Notes: generated by a model not told the origin, from the sequence alone. A stretch of 64,000 bases of DNA from Piliocolobus tephrosceles (GCF_002776525.5 NC_045443.1:43539484-43603483), one strand, 5' to 3'. Positions 34,296 through 46,100 are shown, numbered from the stretch's first letter. A program made the numbers and translations.

Positions 34296-34490
34296 TGTTG
34301 TTAGTGTATAGGAATGCTATTAAGTTTTGTATGTTGACTACAACTTTACTGAATTTATTACTGTTAACTCTTTATTCGAACAGTGTTTTTTGTTGTTAGA
34401 ATATAGGAATACTGCTAAGTTTTGTATGTTAACTGCAACTTAACTGAATTTGTTTATTATTATTAACTGCTTATTCTAACAGTTTTTTTT
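34296..34490. repeat. Diverged ~95-bp tandem duplication inside L1 ORF2
   Basis: Unit 1 (34296-34390) and unit 2 (34391-34490) both run from 'tgttgttag', through 'ttttgtatgttgac'/'ttttgtatgttaac' and 'actgaattt', to 'aacagt'. Other L1 copies have a single copy here. The divergence between units shows an old duplication. Confidence 0.85.
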
Positions 34491-36691
34491 TTAAATTGAG
34501 TCTTTAAAGTTTTCTCTATATAACATAATGTCATCTGCAAGTAGGAACAATTTTACTTCTTCCTTTCCAGTTTGAATCTTTGTGTTTATTTTTTCTTGTC
34601 TAATTTATCTGGCTAAGACTTCTAGTGCTTTGTTGAATAGAAGTGGCAAGAGTGTGCATCCTTGCCGTGCTCCTGATCTTACAGGAAAAGCTTTCAGTTT
34701 TTCACCATTGAGTATAATGTGAGCTATGGACTTCTTATATATGATCTTTATAATGATAAAGTAGATTCCTCCTATACCTAGTATGTTGACAGTTTTTATC
34801 ATGAAACAATGCCATATTTTCTCAAATGCCTTTTCCTGCATCTATTAAAATGATGATGTGATTTTATTTTTTATTATGTTAATGTAGTATATAAAATCAC
34901 TTGCTTTTTGGACATTAAGCCATCCTTACATCTCAGGGATAAGTCTCCTATGGTCATGGTGTATAATCCCTTTAATGTGCTGCTGAATTCAGTTTGCTAG
35001 TATTTTGTTGAGGCTTTTTTGCATCTATATTCATCGAGAATATTGGCCTGTAGGTTTTCTTTCTCGTGTTGTCTTTGTCTGGGTTTGGAATGAAGGTAAT
35101 GCTAGTCTCATAAAATAATTTGGAAGTGTTCCTTTGTCTTTAATTTTTTGGAAGAGTGTGAGAAGGACTGGCATTAGTTCTTCTTTAGATGTTTGATAGA
35201 GTTTACCAGTGACTTTATCAAGTATCGAGCTTTATTTTGGGGGAGGTTTTTGAGTACTGATTCAATCTCCATACTAGTTATGTGTCAGTTCTGACTTTGT
35301 ATTTCCTTATGGTTTAGTATTGGTAGGGTATATGTTTCTAGGAATTTAACATTTCTTCTAGGTTATCCAGTTTGTTGGATATTGTTCATAGTAGTCTTTT
35401 AGGATCCTTTTTATTTCTGTGGCAAGAGTTGTAATGTTTCCTCTTTCCAGTTCCGATTTTATTTATTTGAGTGTTTTTTCTTAGTCTAGCTACAAGTTTG
35501 TCACTTTTATTTATCTGTTAAAAAACCGACTCCGAGTGTCATTGATTTTTTTCCATTGTTTTTATGTTTTGTCTCTCATCTATTTCTGTGTAATGATCTG
35601 TTATTTCCTACGTTCTGCTAACTTTGGAACTAATTTATTGTTTTTTCCTAGTTCCTTGAGGTATAAAGTTAGATTGTTTATTTGAGATATTTTGTCTTTT
35701 GTAACATAGAAGTTCATCACTATTAACTTCTCTTACTACTGCTTTTACTACACCCTATAGGCAGTGGTATGTTGTATTTTCATTTTTATTTGTATTGAGA
35801 TATTTTCTAATTTCCTTTTGACTTCCTCTTGACTCAATTATTGTTTATGAGTATAAGTATGTTGTTTGGTTTCCATATATGTGTGAATTGTTCAGTTTTC
35901 CTTCTACTGATTTCCCATTTCATTCCATTGTGGTCAGAAAAGGTTGACCATAAAGATCAATCCTTGGTAAGATTTCAATCTTTTCAAATTTGTTGACTTA
36001 TTTTGTGACCTAACACATGACCTGTTCTGGAGAAAGAATCATGTGTACTTGAAAATAATGTGTATTATGCTGCCGCTGGATGGAATGTTCTGTACGTGTC
36101 TGTTAGGCCCATTTGTTTTATAATGCTATTGAAGCCCTCTGTTTCTTTATTGATCTTCTGTGTGCATATTCCATTCACTATTGAAAGTAGGGTACTGAGT
36201 TCTACTATAATTGTATTGCTGTCTCTTTTCCCTTTCAGCTTTGTCAATATTTTATATATTTAAGTGCTCTTATATTGGCATGACAGCCTATGGAATGACC
36301 TTTTTCATCATATAATGTCCTTCTTTGTCTCTTTTGACAATTTTTGACTCAAAGTCTATTTTTCTGATATAAGTACAGCCACTCTTGCTCTCTTTTGATT
36401 ACCATATGCATGGAATACTTTTTTCTTGCTTTCATTTCAACCTATGTGTGTTTTTATATCTAAAGTGAGTTTCTTGTAGGCAGCACATAGTTGGGTCTTT
36501 AAAAAAAGTCCATTAGTTACTCTTTGTCTTTTGATTGAGGGAATTTAATCAATTTACATTTAAAGTAATATTGATGGGAAAGGATTTACTATAGCCATTT
36601 TGCTAGTTGTTTTCTCTCAGTCTTGTAGTTCCTTTTTCTTTTTCTCTCTTGCTGTCTTTCTTTGTGTTTTGTAAAGTTTTGTATTAACATG

Positions 36692-37055
36692 TGCTATGAT
36701 CTGAATGTCTGTTTCCCTCCAAAATTTATATATTGAAACCTAATACCCAATTCAATAATATTAAAGTATGGAACCTTTGGGAGATGATTCTATAATAAGG
36801 GCTCCACCCTAATGAATGGATTAGTGCCTTTATAAAAGATGCCTAAAGGAGCTTATTCACCCCTTCTACTATGTGAGGGTGCAGTGAGCAAGCATCGTCT
36901 TTGAAGCAGAGACTGACACATCACCAGACACTGAATCTGCTGATGCCTTGATCTTGGACTTTCTAGTCACCAGAACTGTGAGCAATAAATTTCTGTTATT
37001 TATACATTATCCAGTCTAAGGTATTTTGTTATGGCAGCCCAAATAAACTAAGACA
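36692..37055 (+). mobile_element. MLT1-type LTR (ERVL-MaLR), solo
   Basis: Begins TGCTATGATCTGAATGTCTG and ends 'aataaactaagaca'. The interior shows 'gccttgatcttggactttc' and an AATAAA signal ('gagcaataaatttctg'). The 5-bp flanks acatg (36687-36691) and atatg (37056-37060) differ by one base and fit a target-site duplication. It lies inside the old L1. Confidence 0.93.
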
Positions 37056-37579
37056 ATATGTTTTGATTTTGTTCTCTATTTTCTTTGTGTAATTTATATA
37101 GCAAATTTGTTGTGGTTACATAAAAAATTATCTTCTTTGTGGTTACATACATACTTTGGGACTTACATAAAATATGGTTAAACAGTCTATTTTAAGCTGA
37201 TAGCAATTTAAGTTCAATCATATACTCTACACTTTAACCCCTCATATATTAGTCTTGTCACAATTTACATGTATTCATATTGCATATCTTTTAACATGTT
37301 TTTAATTATATTTATTTTTCATACTTTGTGTTTTAGCTCTTATGTTAGAATTAATGGGATGATTTTCCACCCCATTACAGTAATGCAGTATTCTGTATTT
37401 GTCTACATATTTACCTTTACCAATTAGTTTTATACTTTTTCTTATGCTATCATGTAACTGTTTAGTGTCCTTTTGTTTAAACTCTAAGGACTCTATCATT
37501 TCTTGTAAGGCAGGTTTACTGAAGATGAACTCTCTTAACTTTTGTTTGTCTGGGAAAGTCTTTATCTCTACTTTAAGTT
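37056..37579 (-). mobile_element. Old L1, ORF1-side continuation
   Basis: Continues the L1 beyond the MLT1. 'cttgtaaggcaggtttactg' and 'tctgggaaagtctttatctc' are inverted ORF1-region landmarks. It is interrupted after 'actttaagttttt'. Confidence 0.75.
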
Positions 37580-38715
37580 TTTCAATTTTTTATTGCATTA
37601 AAATCCATGTAACATAAAATTTACTTGCTTAACCATTTTTAGTATACATTCAGTGGTATTAGGTACACTCATATTGTTGTACATCTATCACCATCCATTC
37701 ATTTCCAGAACACTTTTAATCTTGCAAAACTGAAACTCTATACCCATTAAACAATAACTCCCAATTCCCTTCACCCCCTAGTCCCTGGCAACCACCATTC
37801 TACTTTATGTCTCCATGATTTTGACTACTTTAAATACTCCATATAAATTGAAACCTACAATATTTGTCTTTTGTGACTGGTTTATTTCACTTAGCATAAT
37901 GTTTTCAGGTTCATTTATTTTGTAGCACACATCAGAATTTCTTTTCTTTTAAAAAATACTTTAATTAATAAGTAAAAATTGTAAATATTTATGGTATACA
38001 ACACTATGTTTTGATATATGTATTCATTAGGGAATGGCTAAATCAAGCTATTGAACATATGCATTACCTCACATATTTATATTTTTTTGTGATGAGAACA
38101 CTTTAATCTCTTAGCAATTTTCAAGTATACAATATATTTTTATTAACTGTAGTCTCTGTGATGTCTTATTCCTGCTGTCTCACTGAAATTTTGTGTGTTT
38201 TGGCTAACATTTTCCTAATCTTCTCCACTCCCCAGCCTCTGGAAACCACCATTTTACTCTCTGTTTCTATGAGTTTGACTTTCTTACACTCTAGATATAA
38301 GTAATATCATGCAGTGTTTGTCTTTCTGTGACTGCCTCCTTTCACTTAATGTAATGTCTTCCAGCTTCCTCCATGTTATTACAAATGACATAATTTTATT
38401 CTTTTTAAGGCTGAATAATATTCCATTGTGTATATACATCATATTTTCATTATCCATTCATCTGCTGATGAACACTTAGGTAAATTTTATACTTTGGCTA
38501 TTGTGAATAGTGCAGCAATGAGCATGGGACTTCAGATACTCCTTTGACTACTGATTTTCTTTCCTTTGGACATGTACTCCATAGTGGGATTGCTGAAACA
38601 TATGATTGTTCTGTTTTTAATTTTTTGAGGTCTCCATACTGTTTTCATAATGCCTGTATTAACTTATGTTTCCACCAACCATGTAAACTGTTTTCAATTT
38701 TTCCACATCCTCACC

Positions 38716-38718
<3 letters not shown>
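37580..38718 (-). mobile_element. Inserted L1M 3' ends (two adjoining pieces)
   Basis: 37580-37945 is an inverted L1M 3'UTR ('cttaaccatttttagtatac', 'cctagtccctggcaaccac'). 37946-38718 is a second inverted 3' end, running from 'aattaataagtaaaaattg' through 'tatgagtttgactttctta' to 'cacatcctcaccaaca'. The two pieces may be separate insertions or the product of recombination. They lie in the ORF1 region of the older L1. Confidence 0.8.

Positions 38719-38759
<41 letters not shown>
38719..38759. repeat. (CA)n microsatellite
   Basis: About 20 uninterrupted CA units following 'cctcaccaa', at the end of the L1 3' piece. Confidence 0.95.
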
Positions 38760-38765
<6 letters not shown>

Positions 38766-39148
38766 CACACATACAAAAATTACCCTGGAATAATCTGTCT
38801 AATGTAATTATTTTGAAACTCCAAAGTTCATTGAAGGCTTGCAATTTCCAGGGGAAGGTTTGGATGATAAATATGGTTAGTGTCCATCAATTTCAGCAAT
38901 TAACACAATAACAGCTACCCATCTCCACCCACACTGTCTCACCATGGGAAGCAGCCATGCACATGATCCTGGAGTAACTTTCACAAAGCTTTTGAGAGTC
39001 ATGGTACCAAATATCTGGTATCTGTGCTGTGATTTCTGATTGCTGCTTCTGATCACAGCAGTGTAGACAAGGAGGTAGTGGCCATTGTTGGACCTCCCTC
39101 CATTGTTCCAAGCCCCTTCCTTTCTGGATAAAGTAATTTCCAGGGTAT

Positions 39149-39226
39149 GTCACTAATCATCTTGAAAATGCATACTGAACCACATTAAGATGTTACCTCA
39201 CACCTGTTAGAATGACTATTATCCAA
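39149..39226 (+). mobile_element. L1 fragment in inverted orientation
   Basis: 'cactaatcatcttgaaaatg' to 'cacacctgttagaatgacta' is L1 ORF2 in sense orientation, opposite to the L1 piece at 37946-38718. It corresponds to the L1 stretch directly upstream of that piece, as expected from 5' inversion (twin priming). Confidence 0.65.
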
Positions 39227-39334
39227 AATATATATGTATTATATTGAGTATAAGTATATACTCATATATATATATAAATTATATATATATTATATATTAT
39301 AAATATATAAATTATATATATATATATAAATATA
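39224..39334. repeat. AT-rich palindromic tract
   Basis: Nearly pure A/T with several self-complementary stretches, for example gagtata/tatactc with a 4-base loop near 39236-39253 and long TATA runs. Confidence 0.85.
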
Positions 39335-39429
39335 TAATTACATTAGATGGATTATTCCAGGGTAATTTTTGTGTAGGTGGGGAGACAGATTCCTATTCCT
39401 AGTGCTTCCTACTCTACCACCTTTCCAGA

Positions 39430-41085
39430 ATTCTCCTACTCTCTGTCAATTTCATAGAAGTTGTTTTTGAGTATAGTGTTCTTGATTGACAATTTTTTTT
39501 TTTTAGCATGTTGAATATATGATCTCATTCCCTTCTGTCCTGAAAACTTTCTGCTTAAAAACCCACTGGTAGTCTTATAATGTTCCCTTGTATGTGACAA
39601 GGCACTTTCTCTTGCCATTTTTAAAGTTCTCTTTGACTTTGACTTTTGACAATTTGATTACAAATTTGTGTGTATTTCTTTGAGTTTATCTTATTTGGTG
39701 GCTTTTGAGTTTCGTAGATCTGAATGTCCATTTTCTTCCCAAGATTTGGTAGGTTTTCAGCCATTATTTCTTTGAACAATCTTTCTGGTCCTTTCTCTCT
39801 CCTCCTTCTAAAATATCCCTAATGTGTATGTTGGCCTACTTGATGGTGATCCATAAGTCCCTTAAGTTTCTTCATTTTTTCTTTTAATTCTTATTGCTTC
39901 TTTGACTGAATTATTTCTAGTGACCTGTGCTTGGGTTCACTGATCCTTTCTGCTGCATGATCTAGTCTGCTGTTGAACCCCTCCAGTGAATTTTTTTGGC
40001 TCATCTATTTTGCATTTCTATTTCTATTTAGCACTTTAATATATGTTCTATCTCTCTGTTGAAATCCTCACTTTTTAAATGCATGTTATACTCACTCAGT
40101 TACATCTTTATGAAGTTGTAACTCCAGTTCTTTAGGGTTAGTCTTTGGAAGTATATCTTATTCCCTTTTTAAAAATATCTTTGCCCAATTCTTTAATTTC
40201 CTTGACTCTCTGTATTGATATCAGAGGGTTATTAGACAAAAGAGGCAGCTATCATAGTCTTCATGAACTGGCTTCACACAGGAAAAGACACCCCCACCCC
40301 CCATCAAGAATCACCCAGCCAGTGATTCTTGTGGATGTCTACTAACTCTTTACTTCCCCAGGGAAAAGCAGGAACTGTGGTTTTGTTCACTCTTTCTGTG
40401 CTGAGCTGGAGGGTGGGGTGGGGTTATGAAGCTATAGCATCTACCAACCCAAATTGCCATATTTGTTCTCTCCTGTGTAGTTAGACTGTACTGCACACAT
40501 CAGAGCTTCAAGATTGGTGAAACAGATGCTAATAGTTTGAGCAGTCCTGGAGAAGTTGGAGCTCTGGTTGCACAGATCAACTCTTTTCCTCCCTGGGGGA
40601 AGTTGAGGACTGAAAGTTTTCATCTGCTCACTTTGTGCCAACTGGAGTTGGAGGGGAAGGAAATCAATGTTGTCTACCAACCCAAGCCACCGCCTCCATT
40701 ATCCCCTGGCCACCTAGACTATACCAGACCTATTAGAGCTCTAGGTCTATCAAAAAGAAGGCAAACCTCTGGGGACCCCCTTAGAAATGTTGGGGTGCTG
40801 AATGTGCAAACCAGCCCCTTACCTCCACTTCACGAAGCTGGAAGCTACAGGGTTTCTTCCTGAATGTATGGCCCTGCACTGCAGGCAAGGGTCTCTGACA
40901 AGACAGTATCCTGAATCTGTCCACAGGCTTTGCTGTGTCTGTTTTTATGCTGTTCCAGGGTGCAGGAGATTTTTAATTAGTTTTTGATTTCTCACAAAGG
41001 GAATTTGTTCATAAATTGTTGCTGAATTTGTGTTTGTAGGTAGAAGGAGGGTCCAGGGGTTCCTACTCTGCCATATTACTGATGT
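39430..41085 (-). mobile_element. Old L1: ORF1 remainder and 5'UTR
   Basis: The ORF1 region resumes at 'gtatagtgttcttgattgac' and continues through 'cagccattatttctttgaac'. A 5'UTR of about 1 kb follows ('ctggttgcacagatcaact', 'catctgctcactttgtgcc'). The 5' end is near 'ttcctactctgccatattac' at about 41060-41085. This completes the L1 that starts at 32070. No frame is intact. Confidence 0.8.
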
Positions 41086-41129
41086 CATTCTCCTTTGATT
41101 CATCTTTCTTGATGTCTGATTCTGTGCCA

Positions 41130-42060
41130 TCCTCTATGTTAGTCATCAGGAACTTAACAACAGACATATCATGGTTCTGCCTTCCAAAGCATTTACAGTC
41201 AGTTCAATGGGTTTGAGCTACAATATTGGGTAAGTCAAGCACCCCATGGGAGTAAATTTCAGAGACACCAACACAGATGTAGTCCTCTAGGTGTCAGGGA
41301 ATATTATTTTTTGGAAGAGTAAGCAGGAAAAAAGGAAAGTGGAACTGGGAGAGAGCACAGACAAAAAAGACAAAGAATAAATATTTTGGCCAGCATGTGA
41401 AAAATTCCAGAGACAATAGAATTTTTTTTTTTTCAGTGGGAGAACTACAATTGGAACAGTGTGGATTATGGACAATAAGGTGGGGAGTGTCATTATGTGA
41501 AGCTGGAGAGATAAACAGGTCATATAATGAAAGCAAGGTGATTTATGTGAAGGATTTTATTTGAAGATAAAGGGAGTCTTATTAAAGTGCTTCAAATGAT
41601 CAGATTTTTAAATGATAAAAATGACTTTGGAGACTGGACTAGAGCAGGAGACACTAATTGGGAGAATAACAATAATCCCAAAGAGGGCAGTGGACTGAAC
41701 CAAAGTAGTGCTAGTGGTGATTGAAAGAAGAGGATGAATACAAGAAGTCAGTAAAGCGTTATGGGGTTATTTTATAGGAAATGAAGAGTACTGAGTAAAG
41801 AGTGAAGAAGACGATGGAACCAGTGAACAATGTGGCTAGTCACTGAGAATAGAAAGATCAAGGTGGGGTAGAAACAGTGAGTTCAGTCTATGGCATGGTG
41901 AACTTTAAGCAGGCACATGACAGTCAAATAGAGGTGTCCAGCAGTCATTACATGTCTGGTGATCAGGAGAAGGATCTGGGATAGAGTTGTATATCTGGGA
42001 GTCAATGAGAGTAGAGAAGAGTTCTCTCAGAGAAGTGTTAAAGAAAACTATTATTTCTCT
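41130..42060 (-). mobile_element. L2 fragment
   Basis: 'gacatatcatggttctgcc', 'gatcagatttttaaatgat', 'gacagtcaaatagaggtgtc' and 'gttgtatatctgggagtca' follow inverted L2 order over 0.9 kb. Confidence 0.75.
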
Positions 42061-42470
42061 CAGTTTTGTTGGGATGCATAAGTGGTCATGTCATAAAGGT
42101 ACAAGGTTATCATAGTTTCTTTAGGGGAAAGATGTTGAGAGGTTCTGATATCGGGACCTTTGAGAACAATCACTGGTGAAACTGAAGCAAACCTAAACTA
42201 CGGAGGAAACCCTTCCCCCTGCAAGGCAAATTTCTGGTGATGCAAAGGCAGAGAAGAGATTTCTTTTTTCTTTCCAGGTACTATGTGTGCTCCAATGAGT
42301 GACTAAGAGTAAAAAAAATCCCTAGTGGTGCTGTTTCCTTCCACACATGTAAACATTTGATTTATTATCCGGACACTCTCTCATTTAAAGGCTAGAGCAG
42401 ATATAGCTGGAAGGCAGATAACGTGGCAGATATTGGCTTAGTGTCCTGTGCTACCTAATGAAATCACTGA
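42061..42470. other. No gene or clear repeat seen
   Basis: Unremarkable sequence. Confidence 0.5.
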
Positions 42471-42477
42471 TGTCAGA

Positions 42478-42580
42478 GATTACATTTTATATTCATCTCT
42501 GTACACTCAGTTCCTTGACCAGAGCCTGACAAGAGGCAGGTGCTCAGAAAGTATTCACTGAGTATATTGAAGTTTATTGT
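42478..42580 (+). repeat. L2 or MIR 3' end
   Basis: 'catctctgtacactcagttc' and 'aggtgctcagaaagtattca' resemble the shared 3' tail of L2 and MIR. Confidence 0.55.
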
Positions 42581-42744
42581 CAGAAACCCCTCGTATTTTA
42601 GCAATTCCTTCTTATTTCTTAGAATGGATGGGGATATCCAGTAGGGTAAAGTCCAGATCTTAAAGCTCATACTTTTGTGAATGTGAAGTATTTGGAAGTT
42701 TTCTGGCATTTGTGGTCCCAGAATTGCAGAAGAGACCTCTAAAT

Positions 42745-42792
42745 TTTTTTTCAAAATATTTGAGGTTTGGAGGTACACATGAAGGTTTGCTA
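42745..42792 (-). mobile_element. L1 3'-terminal stub
   Basis: 'atttgaggtttggaggtaca' and 'aaggtttgcta' are the inverted extreme 3' end of a primate L1, cut off by the LTR that follows. It probably belongs to the L1 that resumes at 43138. Confidence 0.65.
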
Positions 42793-43137
42793 TGTGAAAG
42801 GAAAATAGATCTTTGGGCCCCCAAATCACTAAGCTAAAGGGAAAAGTCAAGCTGGGAACTGGCCCATTCTATTCAAAGTCACCCCCCTGCTCACTGCGAT
42901 AAATGCGTGTCTGATTGCCTCCTTTGGAGAGGCTAATCAGAAACTCAAAAGAATGCAACCATTTGTCTCTTAGCTACTTATGACTTGGAAGCCCCCTCCC
43001 TGATTTGAGTCTTCCTGACTTTGCGTTGTCGCATCTTTCCAGACGGAATCAGTGTCCAGCTTGAATATGTTGATTGTTGTTTCATGTCTCCCTGGAATGT
43101 ATAAAACCAAACTGTGCTCTGATTTGGTGCCGTTTGG
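42793..43137 (+). mobile_element. Truncated class I-type LTR
   Basis: Starts TGTGAAAGGAAAATAGATC like the LTR at 16373 and contains a TATA-like 'ggaatgtataaaacc'. It stops before the polyadenylation signal and U5 end, where it is fused directly to L1 ORF2. The 3' half is deleted. Confidence 0.7.
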
Positions 43138-46100
43138 TTGTTGTAGTTGTATAGGAATAATAGTAATTTTTGTACATTGATTTTGTATCCTGCAAGTTTG
43201 CTGAAGTTGTTTATCAATTGAAGGAGCTTTTTGGGCTGAGACTATGGGGTTTTGAGATATAGAATAATGTCATATGCAAACAGACATAGTTTCACTTCCT
43301 CTCTTCTCTATTTGGATGTCCTTTATTTCTTTCTCTGGCCTGATTGCTCTGACTAGGACTTCCAATACTACGTTGAATAGAAGTGGTGAGAGAGGGTATC
43401 CTTGTCTTGTGCCAGTTTTCAAGGGGAATCCTTCCAGCTTGCATTTATTCTGTATGATGTTGGCTGTGGGTTTTCATAGATGGCTTTTATTATTTTGAGG
43501 TATAGTCCTTCAATATCTAGTTTGTTGAGAGTTTTTTTTAACATGAAGCAATGGTAAATTTTATCAGAAGCCTTTTCTGCATGTATTGAGATAATCACAT
43601 GGTTTTTGTCTTTAGTTCTGTTTATGTGATGAATCATATTTATTGATTTGTGTATGTCAAACCCACCTTCCACCCTGGGGATTAAGCCTACTTGATTGTG
43701 GTGAATTAGCTTTTTGATGTGCTGCTGGATTTGGTTTGCAAGTGTTTTGTTGAGAATTTTTGCATTGGTGTTCATCAAGGGTACTGACCTGAAGTTTTCT
43801 TTATTTGTTGTGTTCTGCTGGGTTTTGGTATCAAGATGATGCTGGTCTCATAGAAATAGTTGTAGAGAAGTTCCTCTTCCTCAATTTTTTGGAATGATTT
43901 CTGTAGGAGTAGTACCAGCTCTTCCTTGTACACCTGGTAGAAATCGACTGTGAATTTATCAGGTCCTGGGCTTTTTTTGGTTGGTAGGCTATTTATTAAT
44001 GATTCAATTTCAGAGCTCATTATTGGTTCAGGGAATCAATTGCTTCCTGACTCAGTCTTGGGAGGGTTTATGTGTCCAGAAATTTATCCATCTCTTCTAG
44101 GTTTTCTAGTTTGTGTGTTCAGAAATGTTCATAGTAGTTTCTGATGATTGTATTTCTGTGGGGTCGGTTGTAACATTTGCTTCATTATTTCCGATTGTGT
44201 TTATTTGAATCTTCTCTCTTTTCTTCTTAATTACTCCAGCTAGTGGCCTATTTTATTTTTATTTTATTTTTTTTTCAAAAAAACAACTCCTGGATTTGTT
44301 GATCTTTTGAATGTTTTCTGTGTCTTGATTTCCTCCAGTTCAACTCTGATTTTTGTTACTTCTTATCTTCTGCTAGCTTTGGGATTAATTTGTTCTTGTT
44401 TCTCTTATTCTTTCAGTTGTTAAATTAGGTTGTTAATTTGAGATTTTTTTTTTTTTTACTTTTTTGATGTGGACATTTAATGCTGTAAATTTCCCTCTTA
44501 ACACTACCTTAGCTGTGTCCCAGAGATTCTGATATGTTGTATCTTTGTTCTCATTATTTTAAAAGAACTTATTGGTTTCTGCCTTAACTTCATTATTTAC
44601 CCAAAAGTCATTCAGTAGCACATTGTTTAATTTCCATGTAATGTTATGATTTTGAGCAATTTTCAGTGTATTGACTTGTATTTTTATTGCACTGTGGTCT
44701 GAGAATGTGTTTGGTATGATTTTGGTTCTTTTACATTTGTTGAGGATTGTTTTATGTACAATTATGTGGTTGATTTTAAAGTATGTGTCATGTGGTGATG
44801 AGATAAATGCATATTCCGTTGTTTTGGGTAGAACCTTCTATAAAGGTCTGTTGGATCCATTTGGTCCAATGCTGAGTTACCATCCTGAATATCTTTGTTA
44901 ATTTTCTGCCTGGATGTTCCATCTAACACTGTCAGTGGACTGTTGTAGTCTCCCACTGTTATCGTGTGGGAGTCTATGCCTCTTTGTAGGTCTCTAAGAG
45001 CTTGCTTTATAAAACTGGGTGTTCCTGTGTTGGATGCATATATATTTAGGATGGTTAGGCCTTCTTGTCGAATTGAAACCTTTATCATTATGTAATGCCC
45101 TTCCTTGTCTTTTTTTATCTTTGTGATTTGAAATGAGTTTTGTCTGAAAATAAGATTGCAACCCCTGCTTTTTTCTGTTTTTCATTTGCTTGGTAGATTT
45201 TTCTCCATCCCTTTATTTTGAGCCTATGATTGTCATTACATGTGAGGTGGGTCTCTTGAAGACAGCATACACACCATAGAGTCTTTCTTTTTAATCCGGT
45301 TTCTCACCCTGTGCCTGTTATGTGGGTCATTTAGCTTGTTTACATTCCAGGTTAGTATTAATATCTGTGGATTTGATCCTGTCATTGTGCTGTTAGCTGG
45401 TTATTATGTTGGCTTGATTGTGTGGCTGCTTTACAGTGACACTGGTCTGTGTGTTTACATGTGTTTTTGGATTAGCTGGTAGTGGTCTTTCCTTTCTATA
45501 TTTAGTGCTTCTTTCAAGATATCTTGTAAGACACATCTGGTGGTAATGAAGTCCTTCAACATTTGCTTATCTGAAAAGGATTTTTATTTCTCCATCACTT
45601 AGGGAGCTTAGTTTGGCTGGATATGAAGTTCTTAGTTGAAGATTTTTTTCTTTAAGAATGTTGAATATAGGCCCTCTATCTCTTCTGGCTTGTAGGATTC
45701 CAGCTGAGAGGTCCACTGTTAACCTGATGGGGATCCCTTTGTAGATAACTTGCCTTTTCTGTCTAACTGCCTTTAACAATCTTTCATTTTGACCTTTGAA
45801 AATCTAACAGTTATGTGTCTTGGGAATGATCTTCTTGGGTAGAATCTTGCAAGAGTTCTCTGTATTTCCTGAGTTTGCTGTTGGCCTCTCTAGCAAGGTT
45901 GGGGAAATTTTCATGGATGATATCCTGAAATACATTTTCCAAGTTGTTTGCTTTCTCCTCCTCCCTTTCAGAGATGCCATTGATTTGTAGATTTTGCCTC
46001 TTTACATAATCTCATACTTTTTTGGAGGTTTTGTTCACTCCTTTTTAGTTTTTTTTTTTTCCCTTATTTTTGACTGTCTTGTTTCAGAGAACCTGTCTTC
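43138..46100 (-). mobile_element. Old L1 (L1PB/older L1PA type): ORF2 5' part and ORF1
   Basis: ORF2 reverse transcriptase ('atcctgcaagtttgctgaag' at 43189), endonuclease ('attgcactgtggtctgagaa' near 44686) and ORF1 ('cctttgtagataacttgcc' near 45738) are readable on the minus strand. The order is the same as in the first L1 but with many stops; fragments remain open at 43419-43778, 43775-44020, 44762-45088 and 45567-45779. The 3' part of ORF2 is missing: the L1 stub at 42745 and this part are separated only by the truncated LTR. Confidence 0.92.

Larger units (their letters stand above)
32070..36691 (-). mobile_element. Nearly complete old L1: 3'UTR and ORF2 part
   Basis: This is one old minus-strand L1 reaching to about 41085, interrupted by an Alu (32641), an MLT1 LTR (36692) and a composite insertion (37580). 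From left to right the plus strand shows the inverted 3'UTR, the ORF2 end ('tgtgtatatataccacattt'), the reverse transcriptase (a decayed ADD-type active-site stretch near 34535) and the endonuclease ('attgtggtcagaaaaggttg' near 35930). Every frame is broken by stops; the longest remnants are about 78 codons (34605-34841 minus). L1MA/L1PB age is inferred from the 3'UTR type. Confidence 0.9.
38773..39372. repeat. 600-bp segment bounded by 38-bp inverted repeats
   Basis: Arms 38773-38810 and 39335-39372 are inverted copies matching at 36 of 38 positions (core 'ttaccctggaataat' / 'attattccagggtaa'). The 524-bp interior has about 340 bp of unrecognised sequence, an inverted 78-bp L1 fragment (39149-39226, plus strand) and an AT-rich tract. 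It could be an unfamiliar TIR transposon or an inverted duplication. Confidence 0.8.

Noticed and set aside
38893..39153. 86-codon minus-strand frame as a processed pseudogene
   Set aside because: I could not match it to any protein family; it is kept only as a comment on the inverted-repeat segment.
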